From an uncultured Spirochaetaceae bacterium (GTDB lineage: Bacteria; Spirochaetota; Spirochaetia; Treponematales; Treponemataceae): DNA of 35,678 bases. This document shows positions 29,804 through 35,678 of this stretch, one piece after another. Where the stretch lies: NCBI GenBank assembly GCA_902799965.1, contig CADCCO010000013.1, positions 1-35,678 of the forward strand. Reading direction: 5' to 3'. Both the position numbers and the translations under genes were made by a program. The notes under the pieces are model-generated. The model was not told the DNA's origin and ran no database searches. It saw nothing but the letters and a program-made list of their open reading frames with translations. The number at the start of each line of letters is the position of its first letter. Position 1 is the first letter of the stretch.

Positions 29804-30703
29804 GTGGACGGCGGTTCTTTGTTTTTGCAGCAATTCATCAACGGACTTTCGCTTGGAAGCATTTACGCGCTCATCGCGCTTGGCTACACGATGGTCTACG
29901 GAATTGTCACGCTCATCAACTTCGCGCACGGCGACATCATGATGATGGGCGCGTATGCCGGGTATTTTGTTTTGGTCGCGTTTGGAGCGAGCGGTTTTAG
30001 TTTTGCCGGAGCGCTTTTGGTGGCGATGGTCTTTTGCGGATTTTTGGGAGTGGCCATCGAGCGCTTGGCTTACAGACCATTGCGAAACGCGCCGCGCTTG
30101 AATTCGCTTATTACAGCGATTGCCGTGGAATTGATTTTGCAGAACACAATGCGCGTCCTTCCGTTCGCCGGTCCCGACCCCAAGCAGTTCCCCGCGCTGA
30201 ACGTTCCGGCTATAGTGATTGGACCTGTTTCGATTCCAGGCATTAAGGCGCTTGTAATTATCGCTAGCGTTTTGCTGATGTTGGCGCTTCACATTTTGGT
30301 GAACTACACGCGGACAGGAAAGGCGATGCGTTCGGTGAGCTACGACATGCAGGCTTCCAGCTTGATGGGAATAAACGTCAACAAGACAATCGCCGTTACC
30401 TTTGCCATCGGTTCGGTGTTGGCCGGAGCGGGCGGCGTTTTGTACGCGAGCGCCTATCCGCAAGTCGATCCGCTTATGGGATATATGCCGGGCTTGAAGG
30501 CATTTGTCGCCGCCGTTCTTGGAGGAATTGGATCGATTCCCGGAGCGATGATTGGCGGAGTGATTTTGGGAATCGCGGAGACTATGACAAAGGGCTACGG
30601 TCCAAGCCAGTACGCCGACGCGATCAGCTTTGGAATTTTGATTTTGATTTTGTTGGTTAAGCCCACGGGCCTTTTGGGAAAGAAGAGGGTTATCAAGGTT
30701 TGA
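29804..30703 (+). CDS. livH: Branched-chain amino acid ABC transporter permease LivH
   Basis: LivH is one of two membrane subunits of the high-affinity system. The 299-residue protein is strongly hydrophobic and opens with the family signature FINGLSLGSIYALIALGYTM, then GIVTLINFAHGDIMMMGAY. Later it has AVLGGIGSIPGAMIGGVILG. GTG 29804 follows AGGAGTAAAAAA and is the start. livM begins two bases after its stop. Confidence 0.94.
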   Translation: MDGGSLFLQQFINGLSLGSIYALIALGYTMVYGIVTLINFAHGDIMMMGAYAGYFVLVAFGASGFSFAGALLVAMVFCGFLGVAIERLAYRPLRNAPRLNSLITAIAVELILQNTMRVLPFAGPDPKQFPALNVPAIVIGPVSIPGIKALVIIASVLLMLALHILVNYTRTGKAMRSVSYDMQASSLMGINVNKTIAVTFAIGSVLAGAGGVLYASAYPQVDPLMGYMPGLKAFVAAVLGGIGSIPGAMIGGVILGIAETMTKGYGPSQYADAISFGILILILLVKPTGLLGKKRVIKV

Positions 30704-30705
30704 TT

Positions 30706-31704
30706 ATGACAAAGAATGTTAGAAACACAATTATATTGTTCGCGGTGGGAATCATCGCGACGGCGCTTCCGGCGGCCTTGATCGCGGCCGGCGCGATTGA
30801 CGCGTACACCGCGCAGATTTTTTCTTTGGCCGGAATCAACGCGATAATGGCTTTGAGCGTGAACATCATTTGCGGAATCACTGGCCAGCTTTCGTTGGGG
30901 CAGGCGGGCTTTATGGCCATCGGTGGCTACTCGACGATTTTGCTTTGTACCAACGCGCATATCCCCTTGCCGCTTGCGATTCTTTTGGCCGCCGCGATAA
31001 CGGCCTTCTTTGGTTTTTTGATCGGCTTTCCGACCTTGCGCTTGGAGGGCGACTACTTGGCCATCGTTACTTTGGCCTTTGGCGAAATCATCCGCGTCTT
31101 TTTGGTCAACCTAAAAAAGTGGACCGGCGGCCCCAACGGAATTCAGTTCAACACGATTATGGTCTTTAACGCCGCGATCGCATTTGCGGTCGTGACGGGA
31201 ACGCTGGTATTGCTGATAGCGCTGATTCAAAACTTTATCCGCTCGTCATACGGCCGCGCGATTCTTGCCGTGCGCGAAGACGAAATCGCCGCCAACTCAA
31301 GCGGCATTGGAGTTTTCCGCTACAAGATGATAGGCTTTGTAATCGCGAGCTTTGTGGCGGGAATTGGCGGCGCGCTTTACGTTTGCCTTATCGGCTTTAT
31401 CAAGCCCGACCAAGCCGGCTTTACAAAGAGCATCGACTATTTGATTTTCGTCGTCTTGGGCGGAATGGGTTCAACGACAGGAAGCGTTTTGGCGTCTTAC
31501 GTTTTGACTTACTTGCAGGAGTTCTTGCGCTTCTTGCAAAACTACCGCTTGCTCTTCTATCCGGTCGTTTTGATTTTTGTGATGATATTCAGGCCGCAAG
31601 GTTTGTTGGGAACAAAAGAAGCGTCGTTTGTCAAAGCCTTTGACGCGGTGCGAAAATTCGTTCAGAAAAAAATTAAGAAAGGCAAGGGCTCGGAGGCAAA
31701 CTGA
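30706..31704 (+). CDS. livM: Branched-chain amino acid ABC transporter permease LivM
   Basis: LivM is the second membrane subunit. It has 332 residues, many hydrophobic spans, the GQLSLGQAGFMAIGGYST signature, and the coupling-loop region GRAILAVREDEIAANSSGI that contacts the ATPases. ATG 30706 is chosen, with AAGG 8 bases upstream; a TTG two codons earlier overlaps the livH stop. The end overlaps livG by one base. A basic tail precedes the stop. Confidence 0.93.
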   Translation: MTKNVRNTIILFAVGIIATALPAALIAAGAIDAYTAQIFSLAGINAIMALSVNIICGITGQLSLGQAGFMAIGGYSTILLCTNAHIPLPLAILLAAAITAFFGFLIGFPTLRLEGDYLAIVTLAFGEIIRVFLVNLKKWTGGPNGIQFNTIMVFNAAIAFAVVTGTLVLLIALIQNFIRSSYGRAILAVREDEIAANSSGIGVFRYKMIGFVIASFVAGIGGALYVCLIGFIKPDQAGFTKSIDYLIFVVLGGMGSTTGSVLASYVLTYLQEFLRFLQNYRLLFYPVVLIFVMIFRPQGLLGTKEASFVKAFDAVRKFVQKKIKKGKGSEAN

Positions 31705-32507
31705 TGGCTGAAGAAAAGAAAATGGTTTTGCAAGCTTCCGGCGTTTCGATTGTGTTCGGCGGCTTGCGCGCGGTGAGCGACTTTGACTGCGCGCTTTACG
31801 AAGGCGAACTGGTGGGCTTGATTGGCCCCAACGGCGCTGGAAAGACGACCGTGTTCAATATGCTGAGCGGCGTTTACACTCCGACAGAAGGCCAGATAAA
31901 TTATTGGGACAGGCGCGGAAAGGCGCGCGTGATAAACAAGCTTAATCCGGCGGAACACTGCCGCTTGGGAATCGCGCGCACGTTCCAAAACATTCGCTTG
32001 TTCGGAAACTTGACTGTCGAGGACAACGTAAAGGTCGCCCTGCACAATTTGCGCTCTTCAAATCCGGTTGACGCGCTTTTGCGAACGCCCCGCTTTAGGC
32101 AGGACGAAAAGCAGATGGAAGAAAAGGCCGACCTCTTGCTTTCTTTGTTCAAGATTGACTCAAAGAAAAAAGAGCTTGCGAAGAACCTTCCTTATGGCGA
32201 GCAGCGCAAATTGGAAATCGCGCGCGCGTTGGCGAGCGAGCCGAAAATTCTTTTGCTTGACGAGCCGGCCGCCGGCATGAACGGCCAAGAAACGGAAGAT
32301 TTGATGAACATGATCGCCTTTATCAGAGAAAAGTTCAACTTGACGATTTTGCTGATTGAGCACGATATGAAATTGGTTATGGGAATCTGCGAGCGCATTA
32401 TGGTTTTGGACTACGGCCGCATAATCGCGCAAGGAAGCCCCGACCAAATCAAGACAAACCCGCAGGTTATCAAGGCTTACCTTGGACAGGAGGCGCTGAA
32501 TGCTTAA
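31704..32507 (+). CDS. livG: Branched-chain amino acid ABC transporter ATPase LivG
   Basis: LivG is one of the two ATPases that power import. It has 267 residues: Walker A GPNGAGKTT (residues 41-49), Q-loop near TFQNIRLF, the LivG-type signature PYGEQRKLEIARAL (about 163-176) and Walker B ILLLDEP (182-188) with Glu187. The C-terminus YLGQEALNA is typical. ATG overlaps the livM stop, and the 3' end overlaps livF by 8 bases, so the permease and ATPase genes are tightly coupled. Confidence 0.95.
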   Translation: MAEEKKMVLQASGVSIVFGGLRAVSDFDCALYEGELVGLIGPNGAGKTTVFNMLSGVYTPTEGQINYWDRRGKARVINKLNPAEHCRLGIARTFQNIRLFGNLTVEDNVKVALHNLRSSNPVDALLRTPRFRQDEKQMEEKADLLLSLFKIDSKKKELAKNLPYGEQRKLEIARALASEPKILLLDEPAAGMNGQETEDLMNMIAFIREKFNLTILLIEHDMKLVMGICERIMVLDYGRIIAQGSPDQIKTNPQVIKAYLGQEALNA

Positions 32508-33204
32508 AGTTCAAAAATTGTCTGTCAGCTACGGCGCGATAAACGCCTTGCGCGAAATCAGCTTTAACGTTGAGCAGGGAGAAATAATTTCTTTGATCGG
32601 CTCGAACGGCGCGGGAAAGACGACGACTTTGCACGCCGTGTCGAACATCATAAAAAAGCGCGGCGGAACGATTGAGTTTGAAGGCGAGGACATCACAAAC
32701 TTGGCGCCTGACCAAATCGTGCGCCGCCGCTTGATTCAAGTGCCGGAAGGCCGCCGCATTTTCTTGAACCTTAGCGTTCGCGACAACTTGGAAATGGGCG
32801 CCTTTACAAGAAGCGACAAGGCTGGAATCAAGGCCGACATGGAAAAGGTTTTTGAATTGTTCCCGCGTCTAAAAGAAAGAATCACTCAAATTAGCGGAAC
32901 CTTGAGCGGCGGCGAATTGCAAATGCTCGCGATGGGACGCGGCTTGATGGCCCAGCCCAAATTGCTTTTGCTCGACGAGCCCAGCATGGGCTTGGCTCCG
33001 ATTTTGGTCGACGAAATTTTTGAGATAATCCAAAAAATCAACAAGGCCGGAACGACGATTTTGCTGGTTGAGCAAAACGCCTTTAAGGCGCTTTCGATCA
33101 GCAACCGCGCTTACGTTTTGGAAACAGGTTCGATCACCAAGAACGGCGACGCCAAGGAATTGGCCAAGGATCCCGCGGTTAAAGAAGCCTATCTGGGCGG
33201 TTGA
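32500..33204 (+). CDS. livF: Branched-chain amino acid ABC transporter ATPase LivF
   Basis: LivF pairs with LivG. It has 234 residues with Walker A GSNGAGKTT (34-42), Q-loop VPEGRRIF, signature LSGGE (135-139) and Walker B LLLLDEP (155-161), ending KEAYLGG. ATG 32500 lies within livG, with GGAGGC just upstream. It is the last gene of the transporter unit. Confidence 0.95.
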   Translation: MLKVQKLSVSYGAINALREISFNVEQGEIISLIGSNGAGKTTTLHAVSNIIKKRGGTIEFEGEDITNLAPDQIVRRRLIQVPEGRRIFLNLSVRDNLEMGAFTRSDKAGIKADMEKVFELFPRLKERITQISGTLSGGELQMLAMGRGLMAQPKLLLLDEPSMGLAPILVDEIFEIIQKINKAGTTILLVEQNAFKALSISNRAYVLETGSITKNGDAKELAKDPAVKEAYLGG

Positions 33205-33223
33205 CGGCGAGATAAACGAAAAT

Positions 33224-33252
33224 TTGCGCAAACGCAAAAGTCGTGGTATAAT
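33224..33252 (+). promoter_or_regulatory. Promoter of the CBS-ACT gene with overlapping inverted repeat
   Basis: TTGCGC (33224-33229) and a perfect TATAAT (33247-33252) are 17 bases apart, with TGG before the -10 (extended form). TTTGCG (33223-33228) and CGCAAA (33233-33238) form an inverted repeat over the -35 region, a possible operator. The leader is about 22 bases, then GGAGGAACGTT. Confidence 0.7.
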
Positions 33253-33281
33253 ATAGGCAACGCTTTTTTTGGAGGAACGTT

Positions 33282-33923
33282 ATGATCGTAAAAGACGTGA
33301 TGAAAAAATCGGTTATTACGGTGGAGCCGGAGACAACCGTTACAGAAGCCAAAGAATTGATGAACAAAAACAATATCTCAAAGCTGCCTGTCGTGAAGGG
33401 CGGAAAGCTGGTCGGAATCATTACAAAGAACGATTTGCTGCAAGCCGGCCCCAGCTTGGCCACGACGCTTGACATGTACGAAATAAGCTACTTGCTTTCC
33501 AAGTTGAACGTAAAGAAAATAATGACCACAAAGGTCTTTAGCGTTTCGCCCGACGAGGTGGTTGAGGAAGCCGCCCGCATTATGGTTGAAAAGCAAGTTG
33601 GATGCTTGCCGGTCGTAAAAGGCAGCGCGCTTGTGGGAATCATTACCGAAAGCGACTTGTTCTTTATGTTCGCCGAAATGTTTGGCGTTACCCAAAAGGG
33701 CGTCCGCGCGGTCGTGTATCCTAACGACACTCCCGGCGAGATGGCCAAAATCGCGCAAAAAATCGCCGAAGCGGGCGGCAACATCGTTTCCCTTGTAACG
33801 TCCGCTCCCAGCGACAAGAAAAAGCGGCCCCTTACGCTTAAGGTGACCGGCGTTCCGCTTGCAAAGGTGAAGAAGATTTTTGCCGACATCAAGTGTCCGG
33901 TAGAAGACATAAGGAATGTGTGA
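33282..33923 (+). CDS. CBS-CBS-ACT domain protein (AcuB-like)
   Basis: The 213-residue soluble protein has two CBS domains (about residues 1-56, with SKLPVVKGGKLVGIITKNDL, and about 76-131, with CLPVVKGSALVGIITESDL). An ACT domain follows (about 139-212), with GEMAKIAQKIAEAGGNIVSL. CBS pairs usually bind adenine nucleotides and ACT domains often bind amino acids, so a sensor role is likely. No DNA-binding or enzyme domain is visible. It directly follows the liv genes but has its own promoter. The layout resembles AcuB, but a role in acetoin use is not supported here. Confidence 0.88.
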   Translation: MIVKDVMKKSVITVEPETTVTEAKELMNKNNISKLPVVKGGKLVGIITKNDLLQAGPSLATTLDMYEISYLLSKLNVKKIMTTKVFSVSPDEVVEEAARIMVEKQVGCLPVVKGSALVGIITESDLFFMFAEMFGVTQKGVRAVVYPNDTPGEMAKIAQKIAEAGGNIVSLVTSAPSDKKKRPLTLKVTGVPLAKVKKIFADIKCPVEDIRNV

Positions 33924-33947
33924 GCGGGGGAACCCGTTTGCAGAGAG

Positions 33948-33980
33948 CGCCCGCCGATTTTGGCGGGCGTGTTTGTTTGT
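33948..33980 (+). terminator. Intrinsic terminator after the CBS-ACT gene
   Basis: CGCCCGCC (33948-33955) pairs perfectly with GGCGGGCG (33962-33969) around a 6-base loop, followed by a G-interrupted T-rich tail (33970-33980). It separates the plus-strand gene from the convergent minus-strand regulator. The tail is imperfect, so efficiency is uncertain. Confidence 0.75.
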
Positions 33981-34008
33981 GGAGGCGTTTCAGTCTTTGC
34001 GCGCAATT

Positions 34009-34356
34009 TTACTTTAATTTCTCGATAATGGTCATCAAAGCTTTTTTGGAATCGTCTTGCAGGCGGTTTATTTTTTTTACGAGCGGTAAATAGGCGGCGT
34101 AGAGTTTTTTGTCCTGCTTTTGCTTTTCGCTTTCTGTGAATGCGGCTGTTTGGTTTTTAGCGGGCATGCCTAAGAGTTTTTCCAAAGGAACGTTGAGAAC
34201 TTTTGAAATTCGCACCGCCAAGTCCGCCGCGGGCATCCCGTTCCTTTTTATTCCGTTTGAAATGGTGTGAACTGAAAATTCAGCTTTTTTTGCCAATTCC
34301 TTTCTTGAGATTCCTAGATATTCGCATTCGTCTTCTACATTCTGCCAAAAACCCAT
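34009..34356 (-). CDS. XRE-family helix-turn-helix regulator
   Basis: A 115-residue protein with a Cro/CI-type HTH at about residues 12-66: LGISRKELAKKAEFSVHTIS, then ISKVLNVPLEKLLG. The C-terminal 45 residues are charged and helical, with no enzyme motif. It is transcribed away from the two-TM protein gene at 34537, with promoters and palindromes in the 180-base gap, the classic layout of a repressor controlling itself and its neighbour. The start ATG (complement of 34354-34356) lacks a strong binding site. The operator match is not proven. Confidence 0.85.
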   Translation of the reverse strand: MGFWQNVEDECEYLGISRKELAKKAEFSVHTISNGIKRNGMPAADLAVRISKVLNVPLEKLLGMPAKNQTAAFTESEKQKQDKKLYAAYLPLVKKINRLQDDSKKALMTIIEKLK

Positions 34357-34381
34357 AACTACTATTTATCACAAGTGAAAT

Positions 34382-34402
34382 ATTATAGTTTGATAAATAT
34401 TT
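34382..34402 (-). promoter_or_regulatory. Candidate minus-strand -10 and inverted repeat before the XRE gene
   Basis: On the minus strand TATAAT spans 34387 down to 34382; no convincing -35 was found. AAATATT (34378-34384) and AATATTT (34396-34402) form an inverted repeat over this region. In such AT-rich DNA these matches have limited weight. The site is where autorepression by the regulator would be expected. Confidence 0.4.
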
Positions 34403-34405
34403 AAT

Positions 34406-34434
34406 TTGACATATTTCTATTATGGTGGTATAAT
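34406..34434 (+). promoter_or_regulatory. Consensus promoter for the two-TM protein gene
   Basis: TTGACA (34406-34411) and TATAAT (34429-34434) match the sigma-70 consensus fully with the ideal 17-base spacing, and TGG precedes the -10. The predicted start is near 34441, inside a palindrome. So strong a promoter on a small accessory gene suggests it is held off by a repressor. Confidence 0.8.
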
Positions 34435-34452
34435 ATATTACAGTTGTAATAT
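34435..34452 (+). promoter_or_regulatory. Palindromic operator candidate at the transcription start
   Basis: ATATTACA (34435-34442) and TGTAATAT (34445-34452) are exact inverted repeats around GT. The palindrome starts right after the -10 box and covers the predicted start site, where a bound repressor would block initiation. The divergent XRE protein is the obvious candidate. The palindrome is seen; its binding partner is inferred. Confidence 0.65.
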
Positions 34453-34536
34453 TTTGGTGAAATGAATGTTACAATGGGGTTTTGGTAAATATATTAAATA
34501 GTTGCCAAAATTTTAACGTTTTTTAGGAAGTCTGTT

Positions 34537-35184
34537 ATGCTATTTTGTCTATTTATTTGTGGAGTTGTTCTGTTTGCTTTTTCAGCATACGGTATATTTA
34601 AGACTGGAAAAGGCAATAATGAGAATTGCAAAAAAAATAAATTTCTACCTTGGGTAGCTCTTGTTCTTGGGGCTGCATTTATTATTATCCCTCGTTGTGT
34701 ATGGAAAACTGAAGAATTAAGGGCCGAAAAAAATGTTTCATTAAATTGGAATATAATTAAAGCAAAAAATATTGACGGAAATGTTGATGAACAAATAATA
34801 AAGCAGATTTTGAATTCTTTCACTGAAAGAGCTGCTCTGTTATTAAAGAAGTACCCAAATTGTGTAGAATCTGCAACAGCAGTTATATGTCAATGGAATC
34901 TAAACGATAAATATCTTATTTATCGTCAAGAAGAGTATGGTTGGGGTATTGAAATTGAGGTTAGCATCAAAATTAAAGATGATGTTACCGTAAGAGATGG
35001 AAAGTATTTGCTTTCAGGACATACATTATGGTATTATCTCGGCGGTGGAAAGCGTCCCGGAATAGATTGCTTAAAATCAGAATCTGCTATATTTGTTGGT
35101 GTTGATTCTTCAAGAATAAAGGATGGCGAAAATACTTTTATTTCTGTGCCCGAGTATTATATTATAGATCAGCTTGTAAATTAG
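34537..35184 (+). CDS. Two-TM membrane protein of unknown function
   Basis: I do not recognise this 215-residue protein. Two hydrophobic spans (about residues 2-21 and 36-52) are joined by a short basic loop, followed by a soluble domain of about 155 residues with several aromatic/charged strands, for example QEEYGWGIEIEVSIKIKDD and SGHTLWYYLGGGKR. No catalytic motif is evident. Codon use is AT-rich, unlike the ribosomal and liv genes, which suggests later acquisition. ATG 34537 follows AGGAAG. It is probably controlled by the divergent XRE regulator. Confidence 0.75.
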   Translation: MLFCLFICGVVLFAFSAYGIFKTGKGNNENCKKNKFLPWVALVLGAAFIIIPRCVWKTEELRAEKNVSLNWNIIKAKNIDGNVDEQIIKQILNSFTERAALLLKKYPNCVESATAVICQWNLNDKYLIYRQEEYGWGIEIEVSIKIKDDVTVRDGKYLLSGHTLWYYLGGGKRPGIDCLKSESAIFVGVDSSRIKDGENTFISVPEYYIIDQLVN

Positions 35185-35254
35185 CGATTATGTTCTATTT
35201 TTTTTCGCATTGATTTTGTCTAAATTCATTCTTTCGAAAAGTATAAGGAAGTGG

Positions 35255-35286
35255 CGGCTCTGAAATCTCAGAGCCGTATTTTTTTT
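35255..35286 (+). terminator. Intrinsic terminator after the two-TM protein gene
   Basis: CGGCTCTGA (35255-35263) pairs perfectly with TCAGAGCCG (35268-35276) around AATC, and eight T follow (35279-35286). The next promoter starts two bases later, so the two units are cleanly separated. Confidence 0.92.
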
Positions 35287-35287
35287 C

Positions 35288-35317
35288 TTGACAAATATTC
35301 ACTTTAGTGCATATAAT
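35288..35317 (+). promoter_or_regulatory. Consensus promoter for the toxin gene
   Basis: TTGACA (35288-35293) and TATAAT (35312-35317) both match consensus with an 18-base spacer. CACTTTAGTG (35300-35309) is an inverted repeat in the spacer, a possible operator for the antitoxin. The RNA would start near 35324, at or next to the ATG, so the message could be nearly leaderless. Confidence 0.75.
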
Positions 35318-35323
35318 ATAACC

Positions 35324-35678
35324 ATGTGGGATGTGGATTCGTCAAAAGAATATGACGCTTGGTTTGTGGCTTTGGACGAGGAGTGCAAGGAAGCCGTTTT
35401 GGAGCGGGTTCTTTTGTTGCAGGAATTTGGACCCAACCTTCCGCGTCCATACGCAGACATTCTTCATGGTTCAAAAAAATATAAGAACCTAAAAGAACTT
35501 CGCAACCAAACGCAAAAACATATTTTGCGCGTTTCCTATTATTTTGACACGGAAAGAAAAGCGTTTTTGCTGACTGGCGGAGACAAAAAGGGAAAAGACC
35601 AAGACAAGTTTTACAAAGACTTGGTGGCGGAATCTGTAACGATAATTGAACGGCATGAAAAGGAGTTGACCAATGAAA
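35324..35678 (+). CDS. Gp49/HigB-like RelE-superfamily toxin, cut by the window end
   Basis: 118 codons are visible with no stop. The sequence fits the phage-derived Gp49-like/HigB toxin family: MWDVDSSKEYDAWFVALDEE at the start, FGPNLPRPYADILHGS (about 35-50), KNLKELR (54-60), ILRVSYYFD (67-75) and FLLTGGDKKGKDQDKFYKDL (81-100). Family members are ribosome-dependent mRNA endonucleases paired with an XRE antitoxin encoded just downstream. No clear binding site precedes ATG 35324, in line with a near-leaderless start. The family call comes from the recalled pattern. Confidence 0.85.
   Translation, partial: MWDVDSSKEYDAWFVALDEECKEAVLERVLLLQEFGPNLPRPYADILHGSKKYKNLKELRNQTQKHILRVSYYFDTERKAFLLTGGDKKGKDQDKFYKDLVAESVTIIERHEKELTNE
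35660..35678 (+). other. Probable start of the antitoxin gene
   Basis: AAGGAG (35660-35665) precedes ATG (35673-35675) by seven bases, in a different frame from the toxin. An antitoxin gene overlapping the 3' end of the toxin is the usual Gp49/HigB order. Only two codons are visible, so identity rests on context. Confidence 0.45.

Noticed and set aside
29735..30463. Minus-strand 242-codon frame over livH
   Set aside because: It is antisense to an evident LivH protein and covers the livK-livH attenuator; no independent support.

Overview
The window is a large translation and transcription gene block followed by a branched-chain amino acid transporter and a small accessory region. Gene content, protein lengths, moderate GC and a natural Asn at the RpoB rifamycin position (E. 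coli 531) point to a spirochaete of the Treponema group. That assignment is inference from recalled family features; no search was run.

Region 1 (1-12650): tRNA-Thr, rpmG, tRNA-Trp, secE, nusG, rplK, rplA, rplJ, rplL, rpoB and rpoC, then the short str pair rpsL-rpsG without fusA, closed by an intrinsic terminator. Hairpins lie in the nusG-rplK, rplJ-rplL and rplL-rpoB gaps, where L1, L10/L12 and attenuation control act in other bacteria.

Region 2 (12651-24917): a strong promoter, a leader of about 427 nt full of hairpins, tuf, a terminator-like hairpin, and then the S10 and spc gene series from rpsJ to secY. The leader is the only gene-free stretch over 300 bases and is the most unusual non-coding element seen.

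Region 3 (24918-28366): a new promoter inside nested inverted repeats, then rpmJ, rpsM, rpsK, rpsD, rpoA, rplQ and a last gene for an 81-residue zinc-ribbon protein I cannot name, ended by a terminator. adk, map and infA are not present between secY and rpmJ.

Region 4 (28367-33980): a livK-type lipoprotein, a terminator-like attenuator, livH, livM, livG and livF, then a separately promoted CBS-CBS-ACT protein that may sense amino acids or nucleotides.

Region 5 (33981-35678): an AT-rich accessory stretch. A minus-strand XRE-type regulator faces away from a two-TM protein of unknown function, with a consensus promoter and a palindrome between them. The window ends inside a Gp49/HigB-like toxin gene, with a probable antitoxin start in its last six bases.
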